Below, one piece after another: positions 52,201 to 59,632 of a DNA stretch of 64,000 bases (position 1 is its first letter; every line of letters begins with the position of its first letter). The translations under genes were made by a program, and so were the position numbers. Source of the DNA: Porphyrobacter sp. Lineage in GTDB: Bacteria > Pseudomonadota > Alphaproteobacteria > Sphingomonadales > Sphingomonadaceae. The notes below the pieces were generated by a model. The model had not been told where the DNA came from. It saw only the letters and a list, made by a program, of their open reading frames with translations, and did no database searches. The stretch is taken from the NCBI GenBank assembly GCA_027533455.1, contig JAPZUC010000001.1:1-64000 (forward strand), in the 5' to 3' direction.

Positions 52201-53009
52201 CGGCTCGGGCTGAACAGCGGCTCTCGCTCGTCGCGATGAACAATGCCGCGCTGGCCGGCCTTTTGGTCGGCCTGCCGGTCGCTGCTGCAGCGCAGCCCGA
52301 TCTTGGCCAGTTCATCAACACACCTGTCGCGAACGACTTCTTCGGCCAGAATTTCAGCGATACTCTGGTGCTGGCTGGTCGAACCGGCCTTGCCGATTTC
52401 GAAGGTGCGATGCTGCTAGATGAAAATTCGGCACCGAGGGCTTGGGTCGATCTGACCGGATCCCGCTTGGTCAGCGATGCCGGTGCACAGCTCCAGCACA
52501 ACCCGCTGGAGTTTGCCGGGGAGGTCTCGGGGGCACCGAGCACGCAGGCTTGGGCAGCCGAGGAATTCACGCCTTCGGCGGCAATTTTCTTCAATGGCTC
52601 GCAAGCAGGCGATCCGGGTTTGATGGACGCCCTGCTGCTGGTCGGCGACAATGTCGCGCTTTCGGGTCCCGCATCACTGGTCGGCAGCGAACAGTTCCCG
52701 GCCGATGTGATGGGCGCACTGCTTCTCTTCGGAGCCGAGAACGCTGGTATGCCGGAGTTCGTCGATCTGACGGGCAGCGGTCTGGCACAGAAGGTCGTGG
52801 CCGATGCTCTTGCTGGTAATGTTGTCGACAATCTGATCGATTACTTTGCCGCCACGAATGAAAGCGGCAGCGTGCTGAAGGTGACCAGCACCGGATACCT
52901 GATGGACATGCTGTCAAATGACATTGCCGGTTCCGCCCTGGCTTCTCCGTTCACACCAGATACGTCTTCGGTCGACGAAGCGGCTCAGCTTGCTATAGTA
53001 AATGGCTAA
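46254..53009 (+). CDS. Giant LapA-like adhesin with retention-module-like N-terminus and repeats
   Basis: The 2251-residue protein begins with a retention-module-like region (about residues 1-130: VLAEGQTIQRLEADGTDLVI, VVPDGVIIVPQIIVGGTPIP) and a linker rich in Ala (PPANVAALLAG) that could be the LapG site. Ig-like/VCBS-type repeats follow: one pair at about 169-306 and 919-1063 (ANDGIYSIIITGWTPV), another set at about 316-416, 553-660 and 813-919 (NGTYGVLTI, DGDGDTDTA), then T1SS-143-like repeats to about 1404. Near 1814-1890 three EF-hand-like loops (DLNGDGE, DYDGDG, DSNGDGQ) appear. It lacks classical GGxGxD nonapeptides. Secretion by the T1SS encoded downstream is expected. Confidence 0.88.
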   Translation: MSDELGAFAEGSFGSEGITQPSFPDLQLQAARQIAQAATLSADNVVVLAEGQTIQRLEADGTDLVIILTDGTRIVVPDGVIIVPQIIVGGTPIPPANVAALLAGNEPEPEAGPNPSSGGNFAVNPDNIQAAFDLGDLLPYTELPNGVQFEEEVIPVPLEDEEVFIFGLDGEGPEVTLDEDDLADGSDRSGSTTATGSFSVDAKDGLESLQINGEDVVSAGAFVGPVEVANDGIYSIIITGWTPVVSGGRVVGASFNFTATLLDNTREHNQSGEDSITRTLVVTAQDVDGSAATASIEVRIVDDVADASDDVDTIPGATFGPATGNVITDAEQDGGRDMAGADGITVTAAGISATSLTSLAQGALTINGTYGVLTINANGSYSYTRNPGTPGGVRDAFTYRIVDGDGDTDTAVLNITIEDVGTRLSVPGINDAGTLVDEAGLPTGSNAAANSETTSGTITFQTFDGFGGLTINGEAITMVGQTIAGQFGTLTITGISNGAITYSYALTTATQGNATSETFAVAVSDLDGDTSSATLIIAIVDDVPSAINDTDTIPSATFGPATGNVVTDSEGDGGADTPGADGITVTAAGTSSGNLVTLSEGSLVINGTYGVLTIKADGSYSYTRNVNTPGGVTEVFTYQVTDGDGDTDTATLTIAIEDAQDTITFVPETGDGTVVREPHLPGRDGEPAGSSFDGNAEATNGTITFKSPDGVASVTLAGVVVTPNALPQTIVSDSTGRLVVTAYSYNPATGEGSITYTYTLNDNTLDPDGTNVPFDIVVVDLDGDIASDTVTIEIIDDVPTAANDTDSLTEDGPVFTSGNVITDAEANGDNGADVTGADGAVVQTPGSLSGAYGTLVLNADGSYTYTLSAFGVSQVSTLGAGESFTEVFEYVLVDGDGDTSPATLTLTLNGADDGVTINGLDGEAPEAALDEDDLANQGDDQGSDQSDSTTVTGSFGVTSPDGLGDVQVNGVNVVVNGAFVGSVEVANDGVYAVSITGWTPVFAADGVTVISATFSYSASLLDNTLEHDTLGQDDVVRMLTVTADDSDGSSDSASLDVQIIDDAPSIDVTAGSDAGVVLTTQDAETDGNPIDTDTAISAAQFGGVFALSFATGADGAATPSLGYVLSVTDAVSGLTSNGAAINLYLIGGKVVGSTAATQGGVSTGNTVFDLAVSSTGVVTLSQYQQVDHAAEATSGSPFDDQFAVLANGKIALTASSTITDGDGDTATDSATVDLGGNVRFADDGPDVTATGTAPTLTVDETDLALNASAGFAANFTTLFGADGSAASGSLVYTLGVVAGPSGLVDTLTGQNVILSLNGNVVEGRTAGSNALVFTVTVATDGTVTLDQLRAVVHTPDAGPDQSTTLSAANLVTLTATATDFDGDTDSATINIADKLVFKDDAPTAIDPDPVPADATSPDALFNIVGETTTVSLDVDNNVLNNFGADGVGTITFANIQSGITNSGLFHDGQAIILFLDDSGTVLTGKAQVNGALEDVFTVSLDQNSNAYTVQLTRTIDNGSEAIFDNLSGGVAGNPPFKLVSSTSGANIDIVFTPRINGNGDPAGSINSDTNDLGVSSQFIDIGSGVSIEFGDFTYYRNGGGTSDDRYDQVSEGDVNGFRFTIDQVARGVTVDVLLRAYEFTGNAGPLVQQALPDETGYTQKQITSLKVFDANGTLLHTVNFTGTSPSITLTALDADGVTIGTGTTTLTVGGVTYTAVAGGGIKVETLLSDYKVETFTDGNGYDRLTIDNVGQPSTTDGKFSLAQLQIEETNGGSPVNLLLDLKITDDDGDSLVIADAIDITVLPKSDAPMPPVGLDLNGDGEVSFLSLAAGVAYDYDGDGVSTQTAWIAPEDGLLARKTEGGGYDIVFADDAVFADTDLEGLAKAFDSNGDGQLTDADQAFDSFGVWQDANSNGLVDNGEFTSLAEAGITAINLSTDGASYTAADGDVIVYGTGSFTINGAVGVLVDAAFVVGSSIAANDTITTARAEQRLSLVAMNNAALAGLLVGLPVAAAAQPDLGQFINTPVANDFFGQNFSDTLVLAGRTGLADFEGAMLLDENSAPRAWVDLTGSRLVSDAGAQLQHNPLEFAGEVSGAPSTQAWAAEEFTPSAAIFFNGSQAGDPGLMDALLLVGDNVALSGPASLVGSEQFPADVMGALLLFGAENAGMPEFVDLTGSGLAQKVVADALAGNVVDNLIDYFAATNESGSVLKVTSTGYLMDMLSNDIAGSALASPFTPDTSSVDEAAQLAIVNG

Positions 53010-53038
53010 CGGTCACGAAAAATGGGGAGGACGTTGAA

Positions 53039-53764
53039 ATGCGACTTGCGAGACTAGTTCTCACATCCACGATCGCCGGCACTGTGATGATCGGAGTTCC
53101 TGGCAGTGCCCAGACGGCCGGCGCCGCCGAACTTGCTTCGTTGAGCGGAGATGCACTCGTCACCGAATTGACGAACCGCTACGATGCGGCGCTTGCGGCA
53201 TCGCAAGACGAAAGCCTGACCGCCGCGAATGACAGCCGTCATCTCTGGGCGCTTGAGGCCAAGGTACAGTGCGCCATTGCCTTGGGATACATGAAATCGT
53301 CGACCCGCGACGAACCCAGCATCGCCAAATGTGCTCGGGCATCCGAGCTGATGAAGCGGAAGACGAAGATAGTAGCGGCACCGGCGCCGCTGTTGCCGCC
53401 ACCGGTGCCACGTCGCCCCGATTTCTGCCGCGATGGCGGATTGGTGACTGTGTTCTTCGAGTTTGATTCGACCGAGCTGCGCCCGGACGCGATCAGCAAT
53501 CTCGATACATTGATACAGCAGACCGGCACTTGCGGTTGGATGACACTCGCAGTGGTGGGTCACACCGATCAGGCTGGTAACGATCAGTACAACCTGGGCC
53601 TGTCGCAGAAGCGCGCGGAAGTGGTTGCCGCAGCTCTGGGTGCCAAGACCCCTGCAGCAACGACGATCAACATCGATGCCAAGGGCGAAGCCAATCCGCG
53701 GGTGCCGCTCGCGGACGGTACGCGGAGTCCAGAAAACCGCCGCGTCGAAATTTCAGCGAAGTGA
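53039..53764 (+). CDS. OmpA-family peptidoglycan-binding protein
   Basis: The 241-residue protein has a signal sequence and a C-terminal OmpA domain: VTVFFEFDSTELRPDAISNL, VVGHTDQAGNDQYNLGLSQKRAEVV and ending ENRRVEIS. This domain binds peptidoglycan. A linker of Pro/Ala precedes it. It is the first gene after the adhesin (29 bases) and in a row with the T1SS genes, so it may anchor or align the exporter with the wall. Confidence 0.88.
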   Translation: MRLARLVLTSTIAGTVMIGVPGSAQTAGAAELASLSGDALVTELTNRYDAALAASQDESLTAANDSRHLWALEAKVQCAIALGYMKSSTRDEPSIAKCARASELMKRKTKIVAAPAPLLPPPVPRRPDFCRDGGLVTVFFEFDSTELRPDAISNLDTLIQQTGTCGWMTLAVVGHTDQAGNDQYNLGLSQKRAEVVAAALGAKTPAATTINIDAKGEANPRVPLADGTRSPENRRVEISAK

Positions 53765-53778
53765 TGGGGGACGGTAAA

Positions 53779-55176
53779 ATGAAAACCACAGGAAAGATGC
53801 TGATCGCACTCGCGATGGCGACCTGTTCGTCCATGGCGATAGCTCAAAACGATGATCGCCCGGTCACGCTGCAGGAGGCGATCGAAACTGCAATCTCGTC
53901 CAACCCCGAGATTTCTCAGGCGCAGATGAACACCGAGGCGATCCAGTTCGAGCGGGAACAGGCGCAATCGCTCTACTTCCCCACTATCGATGTCGAGGCT
54001 TCGGCAGGCGTGCGGCGGCTGGAGAACTCTACGCGCCGGACGCTCGGGATTGCCGACCAAACGCTCAATCCGCTCGAAGCGCAGGTCCGAGGAGATTGGA
54101 CTGTTCTCGATTTCGGCCGGCGTCGGGGCGAGCTGCTGCGGCAGGCGGCACGGGTCGACGGTGCATCGCTCCGTGTGCTCGAACGGTCTGAATTCGTCGC
54201 TCTGCAGGTGTCCCGCCAGTATCTGAACATCCTTCTGCAGGAACGCATTGTGGCTGCGGCAACGGACAACGTGTTGTTTCACCAGCAAATGACGGGCAGC
54301 CTGTCAGAAGGCGTCTCGCAAGGATCGATCAGCGTTGCTGACCTGCAGCAGGCAGAAGAACGCCTGCAGGCGGCGATCGTCCAGAAGGCCGAGGCAGAAG
54401 AAGATCTCACCAATGCGAGAACCTCTCTGCAGAGCCTGACCGGCCTCGATATATCGCGGACGAACCTTCCTCCCGCGCTGGCCCAGACCCTTCCCGCAAC
54501 TCAGGAAATCGCAATCGGGCAGGCGCGCACCGCAAACCCGCTCGTCCGCGAGGCTCAGGCCGATGTTGATGCGACACACGGGATGGTGATGTCCGCGCGC
54601 GGCGAGCTGGCCCCACGGATCGGTGTGGATGTAACAGGCCGGATCGGCGACGACATCGATGGCTTCCAGGGCGAAACCAACGATATTCAAGGCCGGGTCT
54701 ATATTCGCTGGCAGCTGTTCGATGGCGGGCGCCGTGCGGCGCAGGTACAGGAAATGACCCGCCGGGCGAGCGAAGCCCGCTTCCGCCTCCATGACCGGGT
54801 GCGCGAAGCCGAAGAAGACGTGCGGAACGCCTGGACCGCCATGACGACCCAGAAGACCGTATTCGCCGCATTGGAACGCCAATCGCAGGTTAGTGATGAC
54901 CTGCTGCTGTCTTACCGCAGCCAGTTCAATATCGGGCGCCGCTCGTTGCTGGATGTGCTGGATGCGCAAAACACCCGGTTCAACACGCAGGTGCGCCGGG
55001 AAACAGCGCGGTTTTCCGAGCTGTTTGCACAATATCAAGTATTGGCGGCAACGAACAATTTCCTGAATGCGCTTAACATTGCGCCTGGCACGGGAGCCGG
55101 AGCCGCCGAACGCGAGAGGTTCAACTACGGCCCTTCGCTGCCGGCGGAATTACAGAGACGTCGCTATCCCGAATAG
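53779..55176 (+). CDS. TolC-family outer-membrane efflux channel of the T1SS
   Basis: The 465-residue protein has a signal peptide (MLIALAMATCSSMAIAQ) and the TolC pattern: PVTLQEAIETAISSNPEIS, long coiled-coil helices (DLQQAEERLQAAIVQKAEAEE), SLTGLD, and YIRWQLFDGGRRAAQVQ. It would form the outer-membrane tunnel, like LapE. ATG 53779 is favoured because GGGGGA lies about eight bases upstream; a start at 53764 (TGATG overlap with the OmpA gene) is possible. Confidence 0.92.
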   Translation: MKTTGKMLIALAMATCSSMAIAQNDDRPVTLQEAIETAISSNPEISQAQMNTEAIQFEREQAQSLYFPTIDVEASAGVRRLENSTRRTLGIADQTLNPLEAQVRGDWTVLDFGRRRGELLRQAARVDGASLRVLERSEFVALQVSRQYLNILLQERIVAAATDNVLFHQQMTGSLSEGVSQGSISVADLQQAEERLQAAIVQKAEAEEDLTNARTSLQSLTGLDISRTNLPPALAQTLPATQEIAIGQARTANPLVREAQADVDATHGMVMSARGELAPRIGVDVTGRIGDDIDGFQGETNDIQGRVYIRWQLFDGGRRAAQVQEMTRRASEARFRLHDRVREAEEDVRNAWTAMTTQKTVFAALERQSQVSDDLLLSYRSQFNIGRRSLLDVLDAQNTRFNTQVRRETARFSELFAQYQVLAATNNFLNALNIAPGTGAGAAERERFNYGPSLPAELQRRRYPE

Positions 55177-55197
55177 CGGCCTCTCCGGAGTATCATA

Positions 55198-57336
55198 GTG
55201 CATTACTCACAAGAGTTCGCGGCGGTTTCTGAATCTGACCCGCTGATTTTGGCGATTGCCCGGATTGCGACGCATTTCGGCACACCGGATCCGCGGGTCC
55301 TGTTCAACAGTCTGCCGCGCGATGAAGCTGGTACTCTGCCGTTTCATCAGGCCAGCGCTGCACTCGACCTTGCCGGCTTCAATCATGAGACCTCCACGGC
55401 TCGCAGATTGCCACGGCAAGCTGTAGCCTATCCCTTGATCGCGCGCATGCAGGACGGAGCAGTGCTGGCTCTGCTGGACCTGTCGGCAGACGATGTGCTG
55501 ACCTTCGCAGACGCGGCCAGTGAGCCGGTCTGGACCCCCGTTTCCAGCTTCGAAGATGACTTCTCAGGCGAATACATCAGCGTAGTGGCCAATCCGGACA
55601 CTCTGCGCGCCAAAGATGCGCCGTGGCATGCGAAGGGTCGCAATCACTGGTTCTGGTCTGAGCTGCGAAAGGAGCGCAAGGCCTTTCGGTCTGTTCTGCT
55701 AGCCTCGCTGCTGATCAACTTGCTAGCGCTGGCGCTTCCCCTGTTTTCGATGAATGTCTACGACCGGGTGATCCCCAACCGGGCCGAAGCCTCGCTCTGG
55801 GTGCTGGCCTCGGGCGTCTCGCTGGCCTTTCTGCTAGAATTTGCGCTACGGACGGCCCGAACCAACGTTGTCGACGAAATCGGAAGGCGGCTCGATCTCA
55901 GCCTCTCCCAGAAACTGTTCGCAAGGATTTTGTCGATCCCGATGAGTGGTCGGCGTGGCAGCACGGGTGCACTCGCCGCGAGGGTCGGAGAATACACGCT
56001 GGTCCGCGAGTTCTTTGCCTCGACTACCATTGTTCTGATCGTCGACCTTGCTTTTCTGGTGCTGTTTCTGATGGTCATCGCCTATGTCGGCGGGTGGCTG
56101 GCCCTTATCCCTCTGACTGCACTGGCCTTCATGGCCGTGGCCGGGATGATCCTGCAGCGCCAGGTGATCGATGCAGCCCGCGATGCGCAGACAGATGCCG
56201 GATTGCAGCAAACAGTCCTCGTGGAATCGGTTGCCGGCATGGAAACCCTCAAGAGCATCGCCGGGGAGCGTCGGCTGCTTGGCAAATGGCAGTCACTGGC
56301 AAGAATCGGTAGCCATTCGCACTTGCGACTTCGCCAAATCTCGTCAAAGGCGGTCGCTCTTGCCACGTCGTTTCAGCAGATTTCCAGCGTGTCGCTGGTC
56401 GTGGGCGGATATTACCTTTTTGCCGCGGGTGAGATCACCATGGGTGCCATCATCGCGATTGTGATGCTCGCATCGCGGTCGCTCGCACCGGCTGGCCAGA
56501 TCGCTTTCCTGCTGACCCGCGGGCGACAGGCCCGAGAAGCCTTGGACTCGATCGAGGCACTGTTCGAGGCCGACGACGAAAGACGGCAAGGCAGTATCAG
56601 TCTGCCCCATTCTAAGCGGGGTGGATATGGCATCACGCTTGAAGACATGTCCTTCGCATATCCGGCCAGCGAGATTGCCAGCCTCAGCGGCATCAATCTC
56701 AAGATCGCACCTGGCGAACGCATCGCCATTGTCGGGCGCGTTGCGTCAGGCAAGTCCACCCTGGGACGCCTCCTGTGTGGCCTGTATCCGCCGTCCGACG
56801 GCGCAGTCAGGATTGACGGGATCGATAGCCGCCAGTTCTACCCGGCGGAATTGCGGCGCAATTTTCGCTTTGTCGGTCAGGACGCCAACCTTTTCACGGG
56901 CAGCATCCGCGAAAATATTGCGCTTGGCGCACCGGGTGCATCCGATGCCGCAATTATCGATGCACTGGTGAAGACCGGCGCCGATGCCTACCTGACCCGC
57001 GACGCGGCCGGTTTCGATCGCGAAGTCGGCGAACAGGGCCGCACATTGTCAGGTGGCCAGCGTGCATTCTTGGCACTGTCTCGCGCCTTCATGACCCCGT
57101 TCGAGCTGCTTTTTCTCGATGAGCCGACCGGCGCAATGGATTCTCATACGGAGGCATTGCTGGTTGAGAAACTCAAGGCAGCGCTGGGAAGCACCCAGAC
57201 ACTTATTGTTGCGACGCATCGTCCGGCCCTGTTCGATATCTGCGAGCGGATCATTGTTCTCAACGACGGCCAGATCGTTGCCGACGGGCCAAAAGCGGAA
57301 ATCCTCAAGAACCTCCGCACGCGGGTGGAATCGTGA
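55198..57336 (+). CDS. LapB-like type I secretion ABC transporter
   Basis: The 712-residue exporter has a C39-like N-terminal domain without an obvious catalytic Cys, as in LapB-type transporters, then a six-helix membrane domain (about residues 160-440) and an ATPase domain with Walker A GRVASGKST (about 514), LSGGQ (about 617) and LLFLDEPTGAMD (about 638). It should export the adhesin. The GTG start has CGGAG upstream. Its stop overlaps the hydrolase GTG by four bases. Confidence 0.94.
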   Translation: MHYSQEFAAVSESDPLILAIARIATHFGTPDPRVLFNSLPRDEAGTLPFHQASAALDLAGFNHETSTARRLPRQAVAYPLIARMQDGAVLALLDLSADDVLTFADAASEPVWTPVSSFEDDFSGEYISVVANPDTLRAKDAPWHAKGRNHWFWSELRKERKAFRSVLLASLLINLLALALPLFSMNVYDRVIPNRAEASLWVLASGVSLAFLLEFALRTARTNVVDEIGRRLDLSLSQKLFARILSIPMSGRRGSTGALAARVGEYTLVREFFASTTIVLIVDLAFLVLFLMVIAYVGGWLALIPLTALAFMAVAGMILQRQVIDAARDAQTDAGLQQTVLVESVAGMETLKSIAGERRLLGKWQSLARIGSHSHLRLRQISSKAVALATSFQQISSVSLVVGGYYLFAAGEITMGAIIAIVMLASRSLAPAGQIAFLLTRGRQAREALDSIEALFEADDERRQGSISLPHSKRGGYGITLEDMSFAYPASEIASLSGINLKIAPGERIAIVGRVASGKSTLGRLLCGLYPPSDGAVRIDGIDSRQFYPAELRRNFRFVGQDANLFTGSIRENIALGAPGASDAAIIDALVKTGADAYLTRDAAGFDREVGEQGRTLSGGQRAFLALSRAFMTPFELLFLDEPTGAMDSHTEALLVEKLKAALGSTQTLIVATHRPALFDICERIIVLNDGQIVADGPKAEILKNLRTRVES

Positions 57337-58361
57337 TTTCGCGGTTGCCTCGGATTGCGCACACGGGCCTTGGCTCGCGCTTGTTAACAAGGTTGGCGGG
57401 CTGCGCATGCCTGTTTGCGCTGCTGACCGCACCCACGCTGCCGAATAGCGCAAACGAGGCAGTTGGTGGTGGTCATTCTCTGGCGGCATTGCCGGATGGG
57501 CTCGCGCGCGATCTGGGCAAGCTGACCGTACAGTCCTCAGCCCTGCTCGATACCGGTGCCACAAGCGCCGAGGCGCGCAATGCGCTCATTCCTATCGCAA
57601 AGGCATCAGCCGGATTCGCAAGGCCATTCCAGGTAGGCGGTACGGGAGATGCGGCTCTCAAGAATGCGCTGCATTGTCTGACCGAGGCAATCTATTACGA
57701 GGCGGCAAACGAAAGTGTAGCCGGCAAGCGGGGGGTCGCGCAGGTCATTCTCAATCGCGTGGCCCATCCAGCCTATCCGGCGTCGGTATGTGGGGTAGTC
57801 TATCAGGGCTGGAACGAGCCAGTCTGCCAGTTCAGTTACACGTGCGATGGATCACTTGCCCGGCGTCCCGTCGAACGCCTCTGGCGACAATCAGCCATTG
57901 TCGCTAAGGCGGCTCTCGCCGGATACGTCGAGAAATCGGTCGGAACCGCAACGCATTACCATGCCGATTATGTGCTGCCTTTCTGGGCATACCGCTTGGA
58001 GAAAGTTCACGTCGAGGGACGGCATATCTTCTATCGCTTTCCCGGACGGGCAGGTCATGCCACCCAGCTTTCGGGCCGCTGGAGCGCTAGCGAGCATTAT
58101 CCGACATTCAATCCTGACCGCTTTAAGAACCTCCTGGAGGAGGAGCCAGAAGCATTGGCGGAAGCATCACCTGTATATCTTCAACGTGCCCCGACCGAAC
58201 GCCGCGCCGACAACGATCTAGGAGGCCGAATGGACCCCAACTCAGGCTGGAGACTCGCGATCCCCGACCCTGTTGCCGCGAGCAAGGGGTTACAGTCCAC
58301 GCTTGAAAAGCAGCGAACACAAGCTGCAACGATGCAGCCTTCCGCTGCGCCAGGAAACTGA
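57333..58361 (+). CDS. SleB/CwlJ-type cell wall hydrolase
   Basis: The 342-residue protein has an N-terminal signal and a Hydrolase_2 domain (about residues 110-235): LHCLTEAIYYEAANESVAGKRGVAQVILNRV with the conserved Glu, then VCQFSYTCDG and THYHADYVLPFW. These domains are lytic transglycosylase-like/peptidoglycan hydrolases. It is embedded in the T1SS operon with a four-base overlap at its GTG start. A role in opening the wall for the exporter or for adhesin display is inferred. Confidence 0.87.
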   Translation: MISRLPRIAHTGLGSRLLTRLAGCACLFALLTAPTLPNSANEAVGGGHSLAALPDGLARDLGKLTVQSSALLDTGATSAEARNALIPIAKASAGFARPFQVGGTGDAALKNALHCLTEAIYYEAANESVAGKRGVAQVILNRVAHPAYPASVCGVVYQGWNEPVCQFSYTCDGSLARRPVERLWRQSAIVAKAALAGYVEKSVGTATHYHADYVLPFWAYRLEKVHVEGRHIFYRFPGRAGHATQLSGRWSASEHYPTFNPDRFKNLLEEEPEALAEASPVYLQRAPTERRADNDLGGRMDPNSGWRLAIPDPVAASKGLQSTLEKQRTQAATMQPSAAPGN

Positions 58362-58366
58362 AAGCC

Positions 58367-59632
58367 ATGAACCTGATGCAGCGCTTCGATGCGCTTGATG
58401 CAAGCCGTAAGCTGATCCTAGTCTCTTCGGCTGGAATGCTGACGCTATTGGTGTGGAGCAGCATCGCTGAAGTCAACGAAGTCACCAGAGGGATGGGCAA
58501 GGTGATCCCCTCGAGCCAGGCACAACTCGTTCAACCGGCGGAGCCATCGGTTGTTGCCGATATCTTGGTTCGAAGCGGAGAGCTAGTGAAACAAGGTCAG
58601 CTGCTTGTGCGCCTCGATGACAGCATGGCAGCATCGGAACTCGGCCAGCTCCAGACCGAGAACGAAAGGCTCGAAGCGCGCGCGGCGCGGCTGGAGGGCG
58701 AGGCGTCCGGTTCGGCCATGGGATGTGATGCAGGATCAGTCTGCGCTGAAGAGCAGAAGCTCCAGCGTGCCAGACTGGCGGCAACGCGCAGTCGCGAGAC
58801 AGCGCTTTCCGCAGCTGTGGAGCAACGGCGGCGTGATCTGCGTGAAGCGGAAGAAACTGCCGCATCGTTACAGCAGAGCGCTAGACTTGCTCAGGAGCAG
58901 GTCAAAATGCTAGAGCCTCTTGCGGCGCGAGGCATTGTGCCCCAGACAGAACTGCTGACGGCGCAGCGAGAACTTGTTGATGTCCGGGGCAGGCTCGCTG
59001 CGGCGCAGCAGGCAGCTGGAAGGGCATCGGCGGCGATTCGCGAGGCGCAGGCGACCACCCAGTCCGCGCGCCTCGATTTTCAGGAGCAGGCCCTTAATGA
59101 ACGCAGCGAGGTGACAACCCGCATTGCGGTCAACGAAGAAAGCATCCGCGGCGCATCCGCGCGGCGCAGCCGTAACGAGTTGCGCTCGCCTGCAGCGGGC
59201 GTAGTGAACAATCTGCAGATCACAACCAGAGGCGGATTTGTGAACGCGGGCGAGACAATCATGCAGATTGTGCCCGTGGGCGACCGGTTGTTGGTCGAAG
59301 CGCGGGTCAGTCCGCGTGACATCGGCTTTGTATCGGTAGGGGATCCTGCCAATGTCAAAATCACGGCCTATGACTTTGCCACCTATGGCGGCCTGATGGG
59401 CAAGGTTGTCGAAGTGTCGGCGGACAGCATCTATGATGAAGTCGAACGCGAGAGCTATTATCGCGTTCTCGTCGAGACCAACCGCAGCTTTATCGAGAAG
59501 GGTGGCCAGAAGTTCTCGATCGTCCCCGGCATGATGACCGAAGTCGAAATCATCACCGGCTCAAAAAGCATTCTGTCCTATTTGCTGAAACCTGTTACAC
59601 GGGCGTTCGATACAGCCTTGTCCGAGAAATAG
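58367..59632 (+). CDS. LapC-like HlyD-family membrane fusion protein
   Basis: The 421-residue adaptor has one N-terminal helix (KLILVSSAGMLTLLVWSSI), a lipoyl-type segment (VADILVRSGELVKQGQLLVRLDD), a long coiled-coil hairpin (about residues 90-260) and the C-terminal barrel, NLQITTRGGFVNAGETIMQIVPVGDRLLVEARV. It links the ABC transporter to TolC. Its last 55 bases overlap the lapG gene on the other strand. Confidence 0.93.
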   Translation: MNLMQRFDALDASRKLILVSSAGMLTLLVWSSIAEVNEVTRGMGKVIPSSQAQLVQPAEPSVVADILVRSGELVKQGQLLVRLDDSMAASELGQLQTENERLEARAARLEGEASGSAMGCDAGSVCAEEQKLQRARLAATRSRETALSAAVEQRRRDLREAEETAASLQQSARLAQEQVKMLEPLAARGIVPQTELLTAQRELVDVRGRLAAAQQAAGRASAAIREAQATTQSARLDFQEQALNERSEVTTRIAVNEESIRGASARRSRNELRSPAAGVVNNLQITTRGGFVNAGETIMQIVPVGDRLLVEARVSPRDIGFVSVGDPANVKITAYDFATYGGLMGKVVEVSADSIYDEVERESYYRVLVETNRSFIEKGGQKFSIVPGMMTEVEIITGSKSILSYLLKPVTRAFDTALSEK

